Shown: in pieces, positions 47,336-57,374 of the stretch
Layout of the letters: each line of letters starts with the position of its first letter
How positions within the stretch are numbered: the stretch's first letter is position 1
Notes under the pieces: model-generated
Told to the model about the DNA's origin: nothing
Seen by the model: only the letters and a program-made list of their open reading frames with translations
The model's database searches: none
NCBI GenBank assembly: GCA_041879295.1
Contig: CP047152.1
Span: 5,337,501 to 5,401,500, forward strand
Length of the DNA stretch: 64,000 nucleotides
Reading direction: 5' to 3'
Source: Pseudomonas putida
GTDB taxonomy: Bacteria > Pseudomonadota > Gammaproteobacteria > Pseudomonadales > Pseudomonadaceae
Position numbers and translations under genes: made by a program

Positions 47336-49786
47336 TCAATCCAGCGCCTTCCAGATCTCGGTCGCATACTCACGGATAGTCCGATCCGACGAGAACCAGC
47401 CCATCCGCGCAGTATTGAGCACCGCCTTGCGCCACCACTCCTGCGGCGTATGCCACAGTTCCTCGACCTGCCGCTGGGCATCCCAGTAGGCATCGAAATC
47501 GGCGCACACCAGGAAGCGGTCGTAGGCGATCAGGCCGTCGATCAACCCGGTGTAACGAGAGGGGTCATCTGGCGAGAACACACCACTGCGAATAGCCTGC
47601 AACACATCGCTCAAGCGGTTGGAAGCGGCTATGGCAGCGCTGGCACCAAAGTCACCGGCACGCTTGCGCGTTTCAACCTGCTGCGCGGTCAGGCCAAAGA
47701 TGAACATGTTGTCGGCCCCCACCTGTTCGCACATCTCCACATTGGCGCCATCCAGGGTGCCAATGGTCAGCGCACCATTGAGGCCGAACTTCATGTTGCT
47801 GGTACCGGACGCTTCGTAACCCGCGGTGGATATCTGCTCGGAAAGGTCCGCCGCCGGGATGATGCTCTCGGCCAGGCTGACGTTGTAGTTGGGCAGGAAC
47901 ACCACCTTCAGCAGGCCGCGCACCGTCGGGTCGTTGTTCACCACCCGGGCGATGTCGTTGGCCAGCTTGATGATCAGTTTGGCCTGGTGGTAACTGGCCG
48001 CAGCCTTGCCAGCGAAGATCTTCACCCGTGGCACCCAGTTGGTGCCAGGGTCATTGCGTATGGCCTGGTACAGTGCAACGGTGTGCAGCAGGTTGAGCAA
48101 CTGGCGCTTGTATTCGTGAATGCGTTTGACCTGAACGTCGAATAGCGCCTCGGGGTTGACCGTGACGCCGATGCGATCCTGAATGATGCTGGCCAGGGCA
48201 CGCTTGCTGTGCAGCCGCTGGGCAGCGAACTGCTTGCGAAAACCGGCTTTGTCGGCGAACGGCACCAGGCCCGCCAGCCGCGCCTGCGGGTCGTCCTTGA
48301 GTTCCGGCCCAAGCGCCTCGACCAGCATCTCGGTCAGCTGCGGGTTGGACTGGTATAACCAGCGGCGGAAGGTAATGCCATTGGTCTTGTTGTTGATGCG
48401 TTGCGGGTAGAGCTTGTGCAGCTCGGAGAATACCGTGCTCTTCATCAATTTGCTGTGCAGCGCCGACACGCCGTTGACGCTGTGCGAGCCAAGAAACGCC
48501 AGGTTGCCCATGCGCACCCGTCGGCCGTTGTCTTCCTCGATCAGCGAAACCGCGCGCAGCACGTCGAAGTCGTGCAGGCCTTTGGCGCGCAGGCTGTCAA
48601 TGTGGTAGGCGTTGATCAGGTAGATGATCTGCATGTGCCGCGGCAACATGCGCTCCATCAGCGCTACCGGCCAGGTTTCCAGGGCTTCTGGCAACAGGGT
48701 GTGGTTGGTGTAGGCGAGCGTACCGACGGTCAGCTCCCAGGCCTTTTCCCAAGGCACTTCGTGCTGGTCCACCAGCAACCGCATCAGCTCCGCCACCGCA
48801 ATCGAAGGGTGGGTGTCGTTTAGCTGGATGGCCGCTGCATCAGGCAGGTTGAGCAGGTCCTTGTGCATGTTCAGGTGACGCCGCAGCAAGTCCTGCAGCG
48901 AAGCCGAGACGAAAAAGTACTCCTGGCGAAGGCGCAGTTCCTGACCGGCCTCGGTACTGTCGGCTGGGTAAAGCACACGCGAAATGCTCTCGGCACGCGC
49001 CACTTCAGCCACCGCCCCCAAGTGGTCACCGGCGTTGAAGCGCTCCAGGTGCAACTCTTCCAGCGCACGCGCACGCCACAGACGCAGGGTGTTGACGCTG
49101 GATCCGCGCCAGCCGACTACCGGCGTGTCGTAGGCCACCGCCCGCACCGTCTCGCCAGGCCACCATACCTGGCGCTGGGCACCGCTTGCATCGTGGACCG
49201 TTTCGACGCTGCCGCCAAAGCTGATCGGGTAGATCACCTCGGCGCGCTCGAATTCCCAGGGGTTGCCGAAATCCAGCCAGTTTTCGGTCTGTTCCTGCTG
49301 CCAGCCATCGACCACGGCCTGACGGAACAGCCCGTGCTCATAGCGGATGCCGTAACCATGGGCAGCGATACCCAGGGTAGACATGCTCTCCATGAAGCAC
49401 GCTGCCAGACGGCCAAGGCCGCCATTGCCCAGCGCGGCGTCCGGCTCGAGCAGGCGAATGCGCTCAAGGTCCACATCCAGCCCCTCCAGAGCATCGCGCG
49501 CGATGTCCAGCAGGCCCAGGTTGCTCAGGCTGTCGTACAGCAAGCGGCCGATGAGAAACTCCAGGGAAAGGTAGTAGACCCGCTTCTGGCTGCGTCGATA
49601 AGCCTGCCGGGTGTGATCCATCCAGTGATCGACCATGTGATCGCGTGCAGCCAGGGCAATCGCTTCGAACCAGTCATGGTCGAAGGCATGCTCGGGGTCC
49701 TTGCCGACCGCGTAGGTCAGCTTGTTCAGTACAGCGGCACGAAAATCCGCGACTTCGGCGTCACGTGCTTTGGGTTCCTGGGACAT
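47336..49786 (-). CDS. glgP: Glycogen/starch/alpha-glucan phosphorylase
   Basis: GlgP releases glucose-1-phosphate from alpha-1,4-glucans. The 816-residue protein has the N-terminal block RVYYLSLEFLIGRLL, the RIHEYKRQLLN segment, and the pyridoxal-phosphate lysine in EASGTSNMKFGLNGALTIGT. The start is ATG 49786 (MSQEPKARDAEV) with GAGGA upstream; the frame to 49885 is not conserved. No other glycogen genes are in the window. Confidence 0.97.
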   Translation of the reverse strand: MSQEPKARDAEVADFRAAVLNKLTYAVGKDPEHAFDHDWFEAIALAARDHMVDHWMDHTRQAYRRSQKRVYYLSLEFLIGRLLYDSLSNLGLLDIARDALEGLDVDLERIRLLEPDAALGNGGLGRLAACFMESMSTLGIAAHGYGIRYEHGLFRQAVVDGWQQEQTENWLDFGNPWEFERAEVIYPISFGGSVETVHDASGAQRQVWWPGETVRAVAYDTPVVGWRGSSVNTLRLWRARALEELHLERFNAGDHLGAVAEVARAESISRVLYPADSTEAGQELRLRQEYFFVSASLQDLLRRHLNMHKDLLNLPDAAAIQLNDTHPSIAVAELMRLLVDQHEVPWEKAWELTVGTLAYTNHTLLPEALETWPVALMERMLPRHMQIIYLINAYHIDSLRAKGLHDFDVLRAVSLIEEDNGRRVRMGNLAFLGSHSVNGVSALHSKLMKSTVFSELHKLYPQRINNKTNGITFRRWLYQSNPQLTEMLVEALGPELKDDPQARLAGLVPFADKAGFRKQFAAQRLHSKRALASIIQDRIGVTVNPEALFDVQVKRIHEYKRQLLNLLHTVALYQAIRNDPGTNWVPRVKIFAGKAAASYHQAKLIIKLANDIARVVNNDPTVRGLLKVVFLPNYNVSLAESIIPAADLSEQISTAGYEASGTSNMKFGLNGALTIGTLDGANVEMCEQVGADNMFIFGLTAQQVETRKRAGDFGASAAIAASNRLSDVLQAIRSGVFSPDDPSRYTGLIDGLIAYDRFLVCADFDAYWDAQRQVEELWHTPQEWWRKAVLNTARMGWFSSDRTIREYATEIWKALD

Positions 49787-49905
49787 GCGGCATCCTCGGG
49801 CAAGTTGACGAAAGCGGAGGGAGAGTGATGAGACTAGACCCTTCGACAGGGAGCGACAGTTACGGTTCGCAGTTTTCATGCCCACTCTGCGATTCCGGCA
49901 AAAGG

Positions 49906-49924
49906 TTGTTCATAAATTGAACAA
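49906..49924. promoter_or_regulatory. Inverted repeat between glgP and the cysteine-cluster gene
   Basis: TTGTTCATAAATTGAACAA has perfect 7-bp arms around five bases, located between the divergent genes 46 bases before ATG 49971. It may be an operator or overlap the -35 region; TATCAT at 49931-49936 could be the -10 of the plus-strand gene. Confidence 0.4.
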
Positions 49925-49970
49925 TTCCGGTATCATCGCGCGCCCCAAGACCGTGATCCACCCTATAAAG

Positions 49971-50375
49971 ATGAAAACGACCCTGATCGCCGCCGCCGAA
50001 GTCGACCGCCTGGAGACTTGGCAGCGCTACGCCAGCCACATGTGCCACGGCTGCCATTCGACCTGCTGCACCCTGCCGGTAGAGGTGAAGATCAAGGATC
50101 TGATCCGTATCGGCGTGGTCGACGAGTTCGAAAAAGACGAACCACCCAAGAACGTGGCCAAACGTCTGCAAAAAGAAGGCATCATCGAGCGCTTCAACCA
50201 GAAGTCGGGGATCTTCACCCTGACCCGGATGAGCAACGACGACTGCATGTACCTGGATCGTAAAAGCCGCCTGTGCACCATTTATGACAAGCGTCCGGAT
50301 ACCTGCCGCAACCATCCCAAGGTCGGGCCGCGGCCGGGGTATTGCGCCTACAAGCCCAAGGTGGTTGGGCGCTGA
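49971..50375 (+). CDS. YkgJ-family cysteine-cluster protein
   Basis: A 134-residue protein with the metal-binding cysteine cluster CHGCHSTCC near the N-terminus and later single cysteines (DDCMY, RLCTIY, DTCRNHP, GYCAY). The family is annotated as zinc- or iron-chelating. I start at ATG 49971 (MKTTLIAAAEVDR), although the Shine-Dalgarno sequence is poor. The frame continues upstream to 49878 through the inverted repeat. No partner gene is evident. Confidence 0.85.
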   Translation: MKTTLIAAAEVDRLETWQRYASHMCHGCHSTCCTLPVEVKIKDLIRIGVVDEFEKDEPPKNVAKRLQKEGIIERFNQKSGIFTLTRMSNDDCMYLDRKSRLCTIYDKRPDTCRNHPKVGPRPGYCAYKPKVVGR

Positions 50376-50390
50376 CCGTCAGCCGGTTCT

Positions 50391-50419
50391 GGCCTCTTCG
50401 CGGGCTTGCCCGCGAAAGG
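50391..50419. repeat. Single REP element
   Basis: GGCCTCTTCGCGGGCTTGCC continues into CGCGAAAGG, one REP copy after the cysteine-cluster gene. Confidence 0.75.
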
Positions 50420-50440
50420 ACCAACACAAATCCTGCAGAC

Positions 50441-50479
50441 AAAAAAACGCCCCCGGCCTTTCGACCGGGGGCGTTTTTA
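50441..50479. terminator. Bidirectional terminator between convergent genes
   Basis: ACGCCCCCGGCC and GACCGGGGGCGT form a strong GC stem with A-run and T-run flanks on both sides. It ends the cysteine-cluster gene (plus) and typA (minus). Confidence 0.9.
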
Positions 50480-50495
50480 TTCAGCCTGAGCTAAC

Positions 50496-52316
50496 TCAGT
50501 TCTTGGCTTTCTTGGCTGCGCGGGTACGCTCGCCTTCGTCCAGGATCTTCTTGCGCAGACGGATCGACTTAGGCGTCACTTCGCACAGCTCGTCGTCCTG
50601 GATGAATTCCAGGGCCTGCTCGAGGGTGTGGCGAACTGGCGGTACCAGGGCGATGACTTCGTCTTTGCCCGAAGCACGCATGTTGTCGAGCTTCTTGCCT
50701 TTGGTCGGGTTCACGCCCAGGTCGTTGTCACGGCTGTTCAGGCCGATGATCTGACCGTTGTAGATCTCCTGGCCGTGTTCAACGAACAGCTTGCCGCGAG
50801 CCTGCAGGGTTTCCAGCGAGTAGGTCAGTGCCTTGCCGGTCTCGACCGAAACCAGTACGCCGTTGAGGCGGCCGGACATCTGGCCCGACTTCATGGTGTC
50901 GTAGCGATCGAAGATCGAGGTCAGGATGCCTGCACCGTTGGTCAGGGTCAGGAACTGGTTACGGAAACCGATCAGACCACGGGCTGGAATGTTGTACTCC
51001 AGACGAACGCGGCCCTTGCCATCCGGAACCATGTTGGTCAGGTCGCCTTTACGCAGACCCATCTCTTCCATGACCTTGCCCTGGGATTCTTCAGGGATGT
51101 CGATGGTGACGTTCTCGAACGGCTCCTGCTTCACGCCGTCGACTTCGCGGATGATCACTTCAGGACGGCCCACGGCCATTTCGAAGCCTTCACGACGCAT
51201 GGTTTCGATCAGCACCGACAGGTGCAGCTCACCACGGCCCGAAACCTTGAACTTGTCAGGGGAATCGGTTTCCTGAACGCGCAGGGCAACGTTGTACAGC
51301 AGCTCCTTGTCCAGACGGTCCTTGATGTTACGGCTGGTGACGAACTTGCCTTCTTTACCGCAGAACGGCGAGTCGTTGACCTGGAAGGTCATCGAAACAG
51401 TCGGCTCGTCAACAGTCAGCGGCTTCATCGCTTCTACCGCATCCGGGGCGCACAGGGTGTCGGAGATGAACAGCTCATCGAAACCGCTGATGCAGACGAT
51501 ATCGCCAGCCTGGGCTTCTTCGACGTCAACGCGGTGCAGACCGTGGTGACCCATCAGCTTCAGGATACGGCCGTTACGCTTCTTGCCGTTGGTGTCGATG
51601 GCGACAACCGGGGTGTTCGGCTTGACGCGACCACGGGCGATGCGGCCAACACCGATAACGCCGAGGAAGCTGTTGTAGTCCAGTGCGGAGATCTGCATCT
51701 GGAACGGGCCTTCGCGGTCAACAGACGGTGCTGGTACGTTGTCGATGATCGACTGGTACAGCGCGGTCATGTCTTCGCCCATGGCGGTGTGGTCCAGGCC
51801 GGCAATGCCGTTCAGGGCCGAGGCGTAGACCACTTTGAAGTCCAGCTGTTCGTCGGTGGCACCGAGGTTGTCGAACAGATCGAAGATCTGGTCCAGAACC
51901 CAGTCAGGACGCGCGCCTGGGCGGTCAACCTTGTTGATCACGACGATTGGCTTCAGGCCGGCTTCGAAGGCCTTCTTGGTCACGAAGCGGGTTTGCGGCA
52001 TCGGGCCGTCCTGGGCGTCGACCAGCAGCAGCACGGAGTCGACCATCGACATTACACGCTCAACCTCGCCACCGAAGTCGGCGTGGCCGGGGGTGTCAAC
52101 GATGTTGATGTGGTAGCCGTTCCAGTTGATGGCGGTGTTTTTCGCCAGAATGGTAATACCGCGCTCTTTTTCCTGGTCGTTGGAGTCCATGACGCGCTCG
52201 TCGTTGAGCTCGTTACGCTCCAGAGTGCCGGACTGACGCAGGAGTTTGTCGACCAGAGTGGTTTTACCATGGTCAACGTGGGCGATGATGGCGATGTTAC
52301 GCAGATTTTCGATCAC
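50496..52316 (-). CDS. typA: Ribosome-associated translational GTPase TypA/BipA
   Basis: TypA (BipA) is a ribosome-binding GTPase of the EF-G group that aids 50S assembly and stress adaptation. The 606-residue protein has G1 [10 protein letters not shown]3 [11 protein letters not shown] and G4 NKVDRPGAR, then beta-barrel and EF-G-like domains and the BipA-specific C-terminal region ([15 protein letters not shown]). It starts directly with [11 protein letters not shown]. Confidence 0.97.
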   Translation of the reverse strand: MIENLRNIAIIAHVDHGKTTLVDKLLRQSGTLERNELNDERVMDSNDQEKERGITILAKNTAINWNGYHINIVDTPGHADFGGEVERVMSMVDSVLLLVDAQDGPMPQTRFVTKKAFEAGLKPIVVINKVDRPGARPDWVLDQIFDLFDNLGATDEQLDFKVVYASALNGIAGLDHTAMGEDMTALYQSIIDNVPAPSVDREGPFQMQISALDYNSFLGVIGVGRIARGRVKPNTPVVAIDTNGKKRNGRILKLMGHHGLHRVDVEEAQAGDIVCISGFDELFISDTLCAPDAVEAMKPLTVDEPTVSMTFQVNDSPFCGKEGKFVTSRNIKDRLDKELLYNVALRVQETDSPDKFKVSGRGELHLSVLIETMRREGFEMAVGRPEVIIREVDGVKQEPFENVTIDIPEESQGKVMEEMGLRKGDLTNMVPDGKGRVRLEYNIPARGLIGFRNQFLTLTNGAGILTSIFDRYDTMKSGQMSGRLNGVLVSVETGKALTYSLETLQARGKLFVEHGQEIYNGQIIGLNSRDNDLGVNPTKGKKLDNMRASGKDEVIALVPPVRHTLEQALEFIQDDELCEVTPKSIRLRKKILDEGERTRAAKKAKN

Positions 52317-52444
52317 AAGTGTATCTCGATCAGAGGATTCGGTTGCCGCCCAGTGTAGGCGGCCAATATGTACTGTTTAAGGCTCAGCGGGCCCGGCGGT
52401 CGGGAGGGCGATGGCGAATACTGCCGCCATACAGCCCCGGCATC

Positions 52445-53899
52445 TTATGTCGGACGATAAACACGCACATTGGCATGTCCCTCACTGAGCAGGTGGTGTG
52501 CGTGCAAACGGCTCATCACACCCTTGTCGCAATACAGCAAGTACTGGCGCGTAGGGTCCAGATGCTTGAACTTGCTGTTGATGGCGTAGAACGGCATGGC
52601 CTGGACCTCGATACCTTCCAGCACCAGAGGTTCGTCTTCCTGGGCATCGGGGTGGCGAATGTCGATGACGATCTGGCCAGGCAGCGCCTCGGCCACTTCC
52701 TCGATTTCAATGTCCTTGCCCAGCTCATCGATCACATGATCGATGGAAATGAACTTGGCGCGCTCAAGAGCGCGCTCCAGTACGGCCATGTCGAACTGTT
52801 TTTCTTCGTGCTCCATGCGGTGACGCTTGGCATGGGTGGTCGGGTTTACCGAGATCACGCCGCAGTATTCCGGCATGTGCTTGGCAAAGTCCGCGGTACC
52901 GATTTCGGTGGCCTGGTCGATGATGTCCTGCTTGTGGCTGGCCAGCAGCGGGCGCAGCACCAGCTTGTCGGTGGCCGAGTCGATGATCGACAGGTTCGGC
53001 AAGGTCTGGCTGGACACCTGGGAAATCGCTTCGCCTGTCACCAGCGCGTCGATCTGCAGGCGGTCGGCCATATGGGCGGCGCCTCGCAGCATCATGCGCT
53101 TGAGTGTCACGCCCATGTAGCTGTTGTCGACCTTGTTGAGGATTTCGCCAACCACTTCTTCGAACGGCACGCTGATGAACAGTACACGCTGGCTGCTGCC
53201 GTACTTCTTCCACAGGTAGTGGGCCACTTCCATCACGCCCAGCTCGTGGGCACGGCCGCCGAGGTTGAAGAAGCAGAAGTGGGTCATCAGGCCGCGGCGC
53301 ATCATCTGGTAGGCCGCAACGGTGGAGTCGAAACCACCGGACATCAGCACCAGGGTCTGCTCCAGGGCGCCCAGCGGATAACCGCCGATGCCGTTGTGCT
53401 GGTTGTGGATCACGTACAGGCGCTGGTCGCGGATTTCGATGCGCACCAGCACTTCAGGGTTTTTCAGCTCGATCCCGGCGGCGCCACACTGCTGGCGCAG
53501 CTGGCTGCCGACGTAACGGTCGACATCCATCGAGGTGAAGTCATGGTGGCCACCGCGCTTGCAGCGCACGGCGAAGTGCTTGCCGGCCAGCAGGTGGCCG
53601 AAGTGGTGCTTGCACTTGGCGACGATGTCGTCGAAGTCACCCAGCGGGTATTCCTCAACCTGCAGGAAGTGAGTGATACCCGGCGTGCAGGTGAGGCGCT
53701 CGATCATCTCGCGCTGGACTTTTTCGTCTTCGACGCGGGTAACCACTTCGAGATTGTCCCAGACACCATCTACCGCGAGCTCAGGGTCGAGATCCTTGAG
53801 CACGTTGCGGATGTTCTTGCCAAGCTGGCGGATGAAGCGCTTGCGCACCGGCCGGCTTTTGATGGTGATTTCTGGGAAGACTTTGACGATAAGTTTCAT
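52445..53899 (-). CDS. thiI: tRNA 4-thiouridine synthase / sulfurtransferase ThiI
   Basis: ThiI transfers persulphide sulphur to tRNA U8, making 4-thiouridine, and supports thiazole synthesis. The 484-residue protein has the N-terminal ferredoxin-like and THUMP domains (about 1-165), a PP-loop SGGFDS (about 183-188), and a C-terminal rhodanese domain with the active-site Cys in [11 protein letters not shown] (about residue 457). The length and rhodanese fusion match the gammaproteobacterial form. Confidence 0.97.
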   Translation of the reverse strand: MKLIVKVFPEITIKSRPVRKRFIRQLGKNIRNVLKDLDPELAVDGVWDNLEVVTRVEDEKVQREMIERLTCTPGITHFLQVEEYPLGDFDDIVAKCKHHFGHLLAGKHFAVRCKRGGHHDFTSMDVDRYVGSQLRQQCGAAGIELKNPEVLVRIEIRDQRLYVIHNQHNGIGGYPLGALEQTLVLMSGGFDSTVAAYQMMRRGLMTHFCFFNLGGRAHELGVMEVAHYLWKKYGSSQRVLFISVPFEEVVGEILNKVDNSYMGVTLKRMMLRGAAHMADRLQIDALVTGEAISQVSSQTLPNLSIIDSATDKLVLRPLLASHKQDIIDQATEIGTADFAKHMPEYCGVISVNPTTHAKRHRMEHEEKQFDMAVLERALERAKFISIDHVIDELGKDIEIEEVAEALPGQIVIDIRHPDAQEDEPLVLEGIEVQAMPFYAINSKFKHLDPTRQYLLYCDKGVMSRLHAHHLLSEGHANVRVYRPT

Positions 53900-54009
53900 T
53901 GGTTAACAGCGCGCGCAGGGCCTGCCGAAAATGAGGGGCGCGAATTATATCGGAAATTGCTCAGGATTTGACCAACTTTTGATCAGAAGCTTTGAGATAA
54001 ATGTCGGAG

Positions 54010-54276
54010 CCGGATTTTTTGGTGCCCGTGAGACCGAGCGCCGCCCGTGCGGCGCATCGCGAGCTGCGCTCGCTCCTACGTCTGTTTCGGGCCAGTTACG
54101 CCTGCGACAGGCGCGCGCGACCGCCTTGTTTGTACGACGCGATATCGCGCCATGCGCCAAGGCGTTCGCGCGCAAATCCCCCAGAAATAATTGGCCCGAA
54201 ACAAACGTAGGAGCGAGCACAGCTCGCGATGCGCCGCGCGGGCGGCGCTGGGTCTCACGGGCACCACAAAAACCAA
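54010..54276. repeat. Long stem-loop element, copy B
   Basis: Arms 54021-54093 and 54193-54265 (73 bases) pair with four mismatches around a 99-base loop. The loop matches the reverse complement of the copy A loop over nearly its full length (for example CGCCTTGTTTG and GCGTTCGCGCGCAAATC). The right end abuts the NtrC site upstream of glnA. It fills part of the 617-base gap between thiI and glnA. Confidence 0.85.
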
Positions 54277-54280
54277 GGCG

Positions 54281-54297
54281 TGCACCCTAATGGTGCG
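54281..54297 (+). promoter_or_regulatory. NtrC-binding site upstream of glnA
   Basis: TGCACCCTAATGGTGCG fits the NtrC consensus TGCACCA-N3-TGGTGCA with two changes. It lies about 110 bases upstream of the sigma-54 promoter, a usual enhancer distance. A weaker half-site (AGTGCAC) follows near 54323. Confidence 0.8.
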
Positions 54298-54401
54298 CCA
54301 CCTCCAAAATTCGCATCTTAAGAGTGCACTTTCTCAGCCTACCCCAACGCCAAATGCCCGCAAACGCCCCCTTTTATCCCAACCTCGCCATTTTCGGGCA
54401 C

Positions 54402-54417
54402 TGGCATGCAATTTGCT
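54402..54417 (+). promoter_or_regulatory. Sigma-54 promoter of glnA
   Basis: TGGCATGCAATTTGCT matches the -24/-12 pattern (TGGCAYR-N4-TTGCW) with the required 10-base GG-to-GC spacing. Together with the NtrC site it gives nitrogen-controlled glnA expression. The leader to the start codon is about 90 bases. Confidence 0.88.
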
Positions 54418-54516
54418 CCCTTGTGAGGCAGGTAAGCTTGGCCGACTATCCGCGCCCGGCAACACCCTTTTTCCAGGGCAGCGGCCCACCGCGCTCTAGA
54501 CCATCCGGAGGACAAC

Positions 54517-55923
54517 ATGTCGAAGTCGGTTCAACTCATCAAAGATCATGACGTCAAGTGGATTGATCTGCGTTTCACGGACACCAAAGGCACTCAGCAC
54601 CACGTGACCATGCCGTCGCGTGATGCGCTGGACGAAGACTTCTTCGAAGTCGGCAAGATGTTCGACGGTTCCTCCATCGCTGGCTGGAAAGGCATCGAAG
54701 CCTCCGACATGATCCTGATGCCGGTTGACGAAACCGCCGTTCTGGATCCGTTCACCGAAGAGCCAACCCTGATCATTACCTGCGACATCGTCGACCCGTC
54801 GAGCATGCAGGGCTACGATCGCGACCCACGTGCAATCGCCAAGCGCGCCGAAGAGTACCTGAAGAGCACCGGCATCGGTGACACCGTATTCGCCGGCCCA
54901 GAGCCTGAGTTCTTCATCTTCGACGAAGTGAAGTTCCAGTCGGACATCTCCGGCTCGATGTTCAAGATCTTCTCCGAGCAGGGCTCGTGGATGACCGGCG
55001 CTGACGTGGAAGGCGGCAACAAAGGCCACCGTCCAGGCGTGAAAGGCGGCTACTTCCCGGTTCCGCCGTTCGACCACGACCACGAAATCCGTACTGCCAT
55101 GTGCAACGCTCTGGAAGAAATGGGCCAGACCGTTGAAGTTCACCACCACGAAGTGGCGACTGCCGGCCAGAACGAGATCGGCGTCAAGTTCAACACCCTG
55201 GTGAAGAAGGCTGACGAAGTACAGGCGCTGAAATACGTCGTGCACAACGTTGCCGACGCTTACGGCCGTACCGCCACCTTCATGCCGAAGCCACTGTACG
55301 GCGACAACGGCTCGGGCATGCACGTGCACATGTCGATCTGGAAAGACGGCAAGAACACCTTCTCGGGTGAAGGCTATGCCGGCCTGTCCGACACCGCCCT
55401 GTACTTCATCGGCGGTATCATCAAGCACGGTAAGGCCCTGAACGGCTTCACCAACCCGTCGACCAACTCCTACAAGCGTCTGGTTCCAGGCTTCGAAGCC
55501 CCGGTAATGCTGGCCTACTCGGCTCGCAACCGTTCCGCCTCGATCCGTATTCCTTACGTTGGCAGCCCGAAAGCCCGCCGTATCGAAGCACGCTTCCCGG
55601 ACCCATCGGCCAACCCGTACCTGGCCTTCGCGGCCCTGCTGATGGCTGGCCTGGACGGCATCCAGAACAAGATCCACCCAGGCGACGCGGCCGACAAGAA
55701 CCTGTACGACCTGCCGCCAGAAGAAGCCAAGAACATCCCGCAAGTGTGCGGCAGCCTGAAAGAAGCTCTGGAAGAGCTGGATAAAGGCCGTGCGTTCCTG
55801 ACCAAGGGCGGCGTGTTCTCCGACGACTTCATCGATGCCTTCATCGAGCTGAAGAGCGAAGAAGAAATCAAGGTCCGCACCTTCGTACACCCGCTGGAAT
55901 ACGAGCTGTACTACAGCTGCTGA
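54517..55923 (+). CDS. glnA: Type I glutamine synthetase GlnA
   Basis: GlnA makes glutamine from glutamate, ammonia and ATP. The 468-residue protein shows [28 protein letters not shown], and [12 protein letters not shown]. Tyr397 in [11 protein letters not shown] is the adenylylation site for GlnE control. GGAGG precedes ATG 54517. It is expressed from the sigma-54/NtrC promoter upstream and ends at a strong terminator, separating it from ntrBC. Confidence 0.99.
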   Translation: MSKSVQLIKDHDVKWIDLRFTDTKGTQHHVTMPSRDALDEDFFEVGKMFDGSSIAGWKGIEASDMILMPVDETAVLDPFTEEPTLIITCDIVDPSSMQGYDRDPRAIAKRAEEYLKSTGIGDTVFAGPEPEFFIFDEVKFQSDISGSMFKIFSEQGSWMTGADVEGGNKGHRPGVKGGYFPVPPFDHDHEIRTAMCNALEEMGQTVEVHHHEVATAGQNEIGVKFNTLVKKADEVQALKYVVHNVADAYGRTATFMPKPLYGDNGSGMHVHMSIWKDGKNTFSGEGYAGLSDTALYFIGGIIKHGKALNGFTNPSTNSYKRLVPGFEAPVMLAYSARNRSASIRIPYVGSPKARRIEARFPDPSANPYLAFAALLMAGLDGIQNKIHPGDAADKNLYDLPPEEAKNIPQVCGSLKEALEELDKGRAFLTKGGVFSDDFIDAFIELKSEEEIKVRTFVHPLEYELYYSC

Positions 55924-55957
55924 TCTGATTGGCGCCTCGCGCCGATGACATGATCAC

Positions 55958-55990
55958 AACGGCCTCCTCCGGGAGGCCGTTTTCGTTTCT
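55958..55990 (+). terminator. Rho-independent terminator after glnA
   Basis: ACGGCCTCC and GGGAGGCCGT form a GC stem followed by TTTCGTTTCT, 35 bases after the glnA stop. Confidence 0.9.
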
Positions 55991-56040
55991 GCGCACCAAG
56001 CAGAAGCACTGCAACCCCGCCTGTCACGCTATGCTCTATC

Positions 56041-56052
56041 TTGGTGCACCAA
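56041..56052 (+). promoter_or_regulatory. Palindromic NtrC-like site upstream of ntrB
   Basis: TTGGTGCACCAA is a perfect 12-bp palindrome built from NtrC half-sites (GGTGCA/TGCACC), about 237 bases upstream of ntrB. GCGCACC and GCACTGCA nearby (55991-56014) are weaker. Autoregulation of ntrBC by NtrC is the likely meaning. I see nothing else in 55991-56288. Confidence 0.6.
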
Positions 56053-56288
56053 TTCATACCATGCCCTCATTTGCTCCCCAATCTGGTTCAACTTAAACGT
56101 TTCATCAAGACTTTATGGTCCGAATTTGCGCAGATTCAGGCCTTTATCGGCAAATCCCGCTTCTTTTCGGAGCTTTGGTTTGTTTCTTGCATTTTCTTTT
56201 CCAGAGTCTCGCATCAGTGGATCCACCCCGCGTCCGGCCCTGGCCAAAGCAGTGCCAGGCAAGCGCCAAAAGAGGTCAACGACGCCTT

Positions 56289-57374
56289 ATGACCATCAGC
56301 GATGCACAGCACCGTCTGCTTCTGGACAACCTGACCACCGCCACGTTGCTGCTCAACGCCGAGCTGCGCCTGGAGTACATGAACCCGGCCGCAGAAATGC
56401 TGCTGGCCGTCAGTGGCCAGCGCAGCCATGGGCAATTCATCAGCGAGCTGTTCACCGAATCGACCGAAGCGCTCAGCTCGCTGCGCCAGGCGGTCGAGCA
56501 GGCGCACCCGTTCACCAAGCGTGAAGCGCAGCTCACATCGCTGACCGGGCAGACCATCACCGTCGACTACGCGGTAACGCCGATACTGCATCAAGGCCAG
56601 ACCCTGCTGTTGCTCGAAGTGCACCCGCGGGACCGGCTGCTGCGCATCACCAAGGAAGAGGCCCAACTGAGCAAGCAGGAAACCACCAAGATGCTGGTGC
56701 GCGGCCTGGCCCACGAAATCAAGAACCCCCTTGGCGGCATCCGCGGAGCGGCCCAGCTACTGGCCCGCGAACTGCCCGAGGAAGGGCTGCGCGACTACAC
56801 CAATGTGATCATCGAAGAGGCCGACCGCTTGCGTAACCTGGTCGACCGCATGCTCGGCTCGAACAAGCTGCCGTCGCTGGCCATGACCAATATTCACGAA
56901 GTGCTGGAGCGGGTGTGCAGCCTGGTCGATGCCGAAAGCCAGGGGTGCATCACTTTGGTGCGCGATTACGACCCAAGCCTTCCGGACGTGTTGATCGACC
57001 GAGAACAGATGATTCAGGCCGTACTCAACATCGTGCGCAACGCCATGCAGGCGATCAGCTCGCAGAATGAACTGCGCCTGGGTCGCATCACCTTGCGCAG
57101 CCGCGCCCTGCGCCAGTTCACCATCGGCCACGTTCGTCACCGCCTGGTAGCGCGGGTAGAGATCATCGACAACGGCCCGGGCATCCCGCCAGAACTGCAG
57201 GACACCCTCTTCTATCCCATGGTCAGTGGCCGCCCGGACGGTACCGGGCTTGGCCTGGCCATTACCCAGAACATCATCAGCCAGCACCAGGGCCTGATCG
57301 AGTGTGAAAGCCACGCAGGCCATACCGCCTTCTCGATTTACCTGCCTCTGGAACAAGGAGCCACCGCCTCATGA
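56289..57374 (+). CDS. ntrB: Nitrogen regulation sensor kinase/phosphatase NtrB (GlnL)
   Basis: NtrB phosphorylates or dephosphorylates NtrC according to PII signalling. The 361-residue cytoplasmic protein has an N-terminal PAS domain (about 8-115), the H-box LAHEIKNPLGG with His142, and ATP-binding N, G1 and G2 motifs (NIVRNAMQAI, DNGPGIP, GTGLGLAI). I start at ATG 56289 (MTISDAQHRLLL); the frame to 56115 adds a hydrophobic run that is not part of the family. It overlaps ntrC by four bases. Confidence 0.96.
   Translation: MTISDAQHRLLLDNLTTATLLLNAELRLEYMNPAAEMLLAVSGQRSHGQFISELFTESTEALSSLRQAVEQAHPFTKREAQLTSLTGQTITVDYAVTPILHQGQTLLLLEVHPRDRLLRITKEEAQLSKQETTKMLVRGLAHEIKNPLGGIRGAAQLLARELPEEGLRDYTNVIIEEADRLRNLVDRMLGSNKLPSLAMTNIHEVLERVCSLVDAESQGCITLVRDYDPSLPDVLIDREQMIQAVLNIVRNAMQAISSQNELRLGRITLRSRALRQFTIGHVRHRLVARVEIIDNGPGIPPELQDTLFYPMVSGRPDGTGLGLAITQNIISQHQGLIECESHAGHTAFSIYLPLEQGATAS

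Noticed and set aside
53931-54290. Small open frames inside stem-loop copy B (and similar ones in copy A)
   Set aside because: They translate the inverted-repeat arms into Arg/Ala-rich peptides such as [15 protein letters not shown] on both strands, which is an artefact of the repeat rather than a protein family.
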